A stretch of 64,000 bases of DNA from Thalassotalea algicola (GTDB taxonomy: Bacteria; Pseudomonadota; Gammaproteobacteria; Enterobacterales; Alteromonadaceae), in NCBI RefSeq assembly GCF_012932965.1, contig NZ_JABBXH010000010.1:1-64000 (forward strand), in the 5' to 3' direction. Under the pieces are notes generated by a model, which saw only the letters and a program-made list of their open reading frames with translations, searched no databases and had not been told where the DNA came from. A program made the position numbers and the translations under genes. Positions 62,913 to 64,000 of the stretch are shown here, in pieces (within the stretch, counting starts at the first letter, position 1; each line of letters starts with the position of its first letter).

Positions 62913-62943
62913 ACTATAAAGCTGTGACTTACTCCTAAGTCAA
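62913..62943 (-). promoter_or_regulatory. MerR-type promoter with 19-bp spacer and perfect dyad
   Basis: On the minus strand, -35 TTGACT (62943-62938) and -10 TATAGT (62918-62913) are 19 bases apart. The spacer and -35 carry the perfect dyad TGACTTA-CTCC-TAAGTCA (62925-62942). This is the hallmark of MerR-activated promoters and directs transcription of the regulator-permease operon. Confidence 0.88.
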
Positions 62944-63001
62944 CTTAACATTTGCAGTAATGAATCTAAAGGCGTGCCATATGGTTACTCGGGTGAAAAT
63001 G

Positions 63002-63925
63002 TTAGGGTGAAAATGTTAGGTTGCCAAAGTCAGCGCTAAACTCAACGCACCAAACACTTAAAGAATTAATATCGTTTAGCGTTTTACCTTCAGGCAATTT
63101 AATAAGCAAATTTGCATTTTCATAAACGGTACCATGCAGAGCACTTCCCATTGCATATGCATCTTCACCAGAAAATTCTTGGTTTAATGAACCATAGAAA
63201 TATACGACAGGGCCTTGCCCGTCATAACTGAAGTTAGTTATTTCAATGGTACAATCATCAATGATTCTTGCCGTGCCAGAAACGTTGTGAGCAATTGTTT
63301 GAAAATCGCCTGAATAGCCTACTTTCGCATGAGTACTCTCACATCCCGACGCTAAATCATAACCAATGCTTTCTAAGGTTTGACGAAAATGAAAACTTGC
63401 TTGCTCTGCTGGAATAAGCGATTGATGTACTAACGCGACATCTAATAGGTACTCATTTACTTCCGCTTCAAGATTATCACTTGAAAAATCAACCATTAAG
63501 CCTTGCGCTAAATCGTGGGCTTGCGCTGGAATTTCAATGCCATTTGAAGGTTCACCATCAGCATCTAACGACTGCAACAACCTAATCATATTGATGACGC
63601 GAATGTCTGCTACATCTTGACTAGTGAATATTTCAAGCGGTGTAATCAGTTCAGCTGCAACAATCTGGGGAAATTCAATATCACCTATTGAAAAGCGAAT
63701 AGCTTCTCCTTGCTGAAAGGTAAATTCGCCTAACTCATTGGTAAAGCCACTTTGCGTATTAGTTTCAAACGATAAACCCGATACTGCAGCATCGACAAAC
63801 ACTCCTGTGAATACCGGTGGCTCTGTCGGCTGTTCGTTTACCGTGGTTGATTTACTACCAGAGCCACCACCACACGCAGTGAGAGTGAGAGTGAAAGCCA
63901 ATACTAAATAAAGTACTTTGTTCAT
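63002..63925 (-). CDS. Lipoprotein, unknown function
   Basis: 307 residues with a lipoprotein signal ending LTAC (Cys18) followed by GGGSGSK. The N-terminal domain (VFTGVFVDAAVSGLSFETNTQSGFTN, then GEFTFQQGEAIRFSIGDIEF) has the pattern seen at the start of many Vibrio/Alteromonas surface lipoproteins. The C-terminal part is beta-rich with two cysteines. No enzymatic motif seen. It ends 121 bases from the MerR gene start. Confidence 0.72.
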   Translation of the reverse strand: MNKVLYLVLAFTLTLTACGGGSGSKSTTVNEQPTEPPVFTGVFVDAAVSGLSFETNTQSGFTNELGEFTFQQGEAIRFSIGDIEFPQIVAAELITPLEIFTSQDVADIRVINMIRLLQSLDADGEPSNGIEIPAQAHDLAQGLMVDFSSDNLEAEVNEYLLDVALVHQSLIPAEQASFHFRQTLESIGYDLASGCESTHAKVGYSGDFQTIAHNVSGTARIIDDCTIEITNFSYDGQGPVVYFYGSLNQEFSGEDAYAMGSALHGTVYENANLLIKLPEGKTLNDINSLSVWCVEFSADFGNLTFSP

Positions 63926-64000
63926 AATATTCGATCCTGTTTTCTTTTTTGAACAATATGAAGCGTTCTTGGCGTTAAATCCTCACAAAAGTATAACATT

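Noticed and set aside
1-64000. CRISPR arrays, tRNA or rRNA genes, insertion sequences
   Set aside because: No regularly spaced direct repeats with unique spacers, no tRNA cloverleaf and no transposase-like protein were found by reading both strands.

Overview
The window looks like a chromosomal segment of a marine gammaproteobacterium of the Alteromonadales, most likely Colwelliaceae (Thalassotalea/Colwellia-like). This is inferred from the AT-rich DNA, gene content (prmA-dusB-fis, purH/purD, hslVU, ftsN, priA, dnaB-alr, rraA, hut genes, many signalling proteins) and protein sequence character. No rRNA, tRNA, IS element, prophage or CRISPR array was seen. The only clearly broken gene lies at 14184-14515. 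The first 126 bases are the tail of a gene that starts outside the window.

Layout. 1-7.6 kb: a membrane-anchored RRM protein, then a minus-strand block with purD, an exported methyltransferase and purH, and the prmA-dusB-fis operon. 7.7-16.2 kb: a CysG-like protein with a decayed methyltransferase half, a membrane protein with 17-residue repeats, a CadC/ToxR-like regulator divergent from a lipoprotein esterase, zur, a pseudogene, a CheX-like protein, and soxR divergent from a SoxR-box operon. 16.2-25 kb: metE (MetJ boxes) divergent from metR-yjbQ, then alr, dnaB, an ECF sigma/anti-sigma/DUF4097 operon and rpmE. 25.2-30.4 kb: priA, ftsN, hslVU (sigma-32-type promoter) and a DUF971 gene.

30.4-47.4 kb is rich in signalling: an HBM-type chemoreceptor, an EAL phosphodiesterase and a catalytically degenerate EAL protein on either side of rraA, hutI/hutC with two palindromic operators, an HTH protein fused to a MotA-like membrane domain, several small enzymes, and a hybrid sensor kinase divergent from a PstS-like protein/porin pair.

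49-64 kb is the most accessory-looking part. It holds a fusion of an Asp/Asn-hydroxylase-type 2OG oxygenase to a PRMT-like methyltransferase. Next come a PEP-CTERM protein, a Tat-exported small protein, a phage-tail-collar protein and a GNAT. Then a two-component island (histidine kinase, very acidic exported protein, TPR/beta-barrel protein, small exported protein, response regulator), whose two putative promoter regions share the same bipartite motif. The end carries a secreted trypsin-like protease, yicC, a MerR-controlled metal permease and a lipoprotein.

The strongest novel candidates are the oxygenase-methyltransferase fusion, the duplicated operator of the two-component island, the helically phased repeats in front of the CadC-like and HTH-MotA genes, and two related palindromic intergenic elements at 3.3 and 61.3 kb. 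All functional calls come from reading the sequence; no database search was run.
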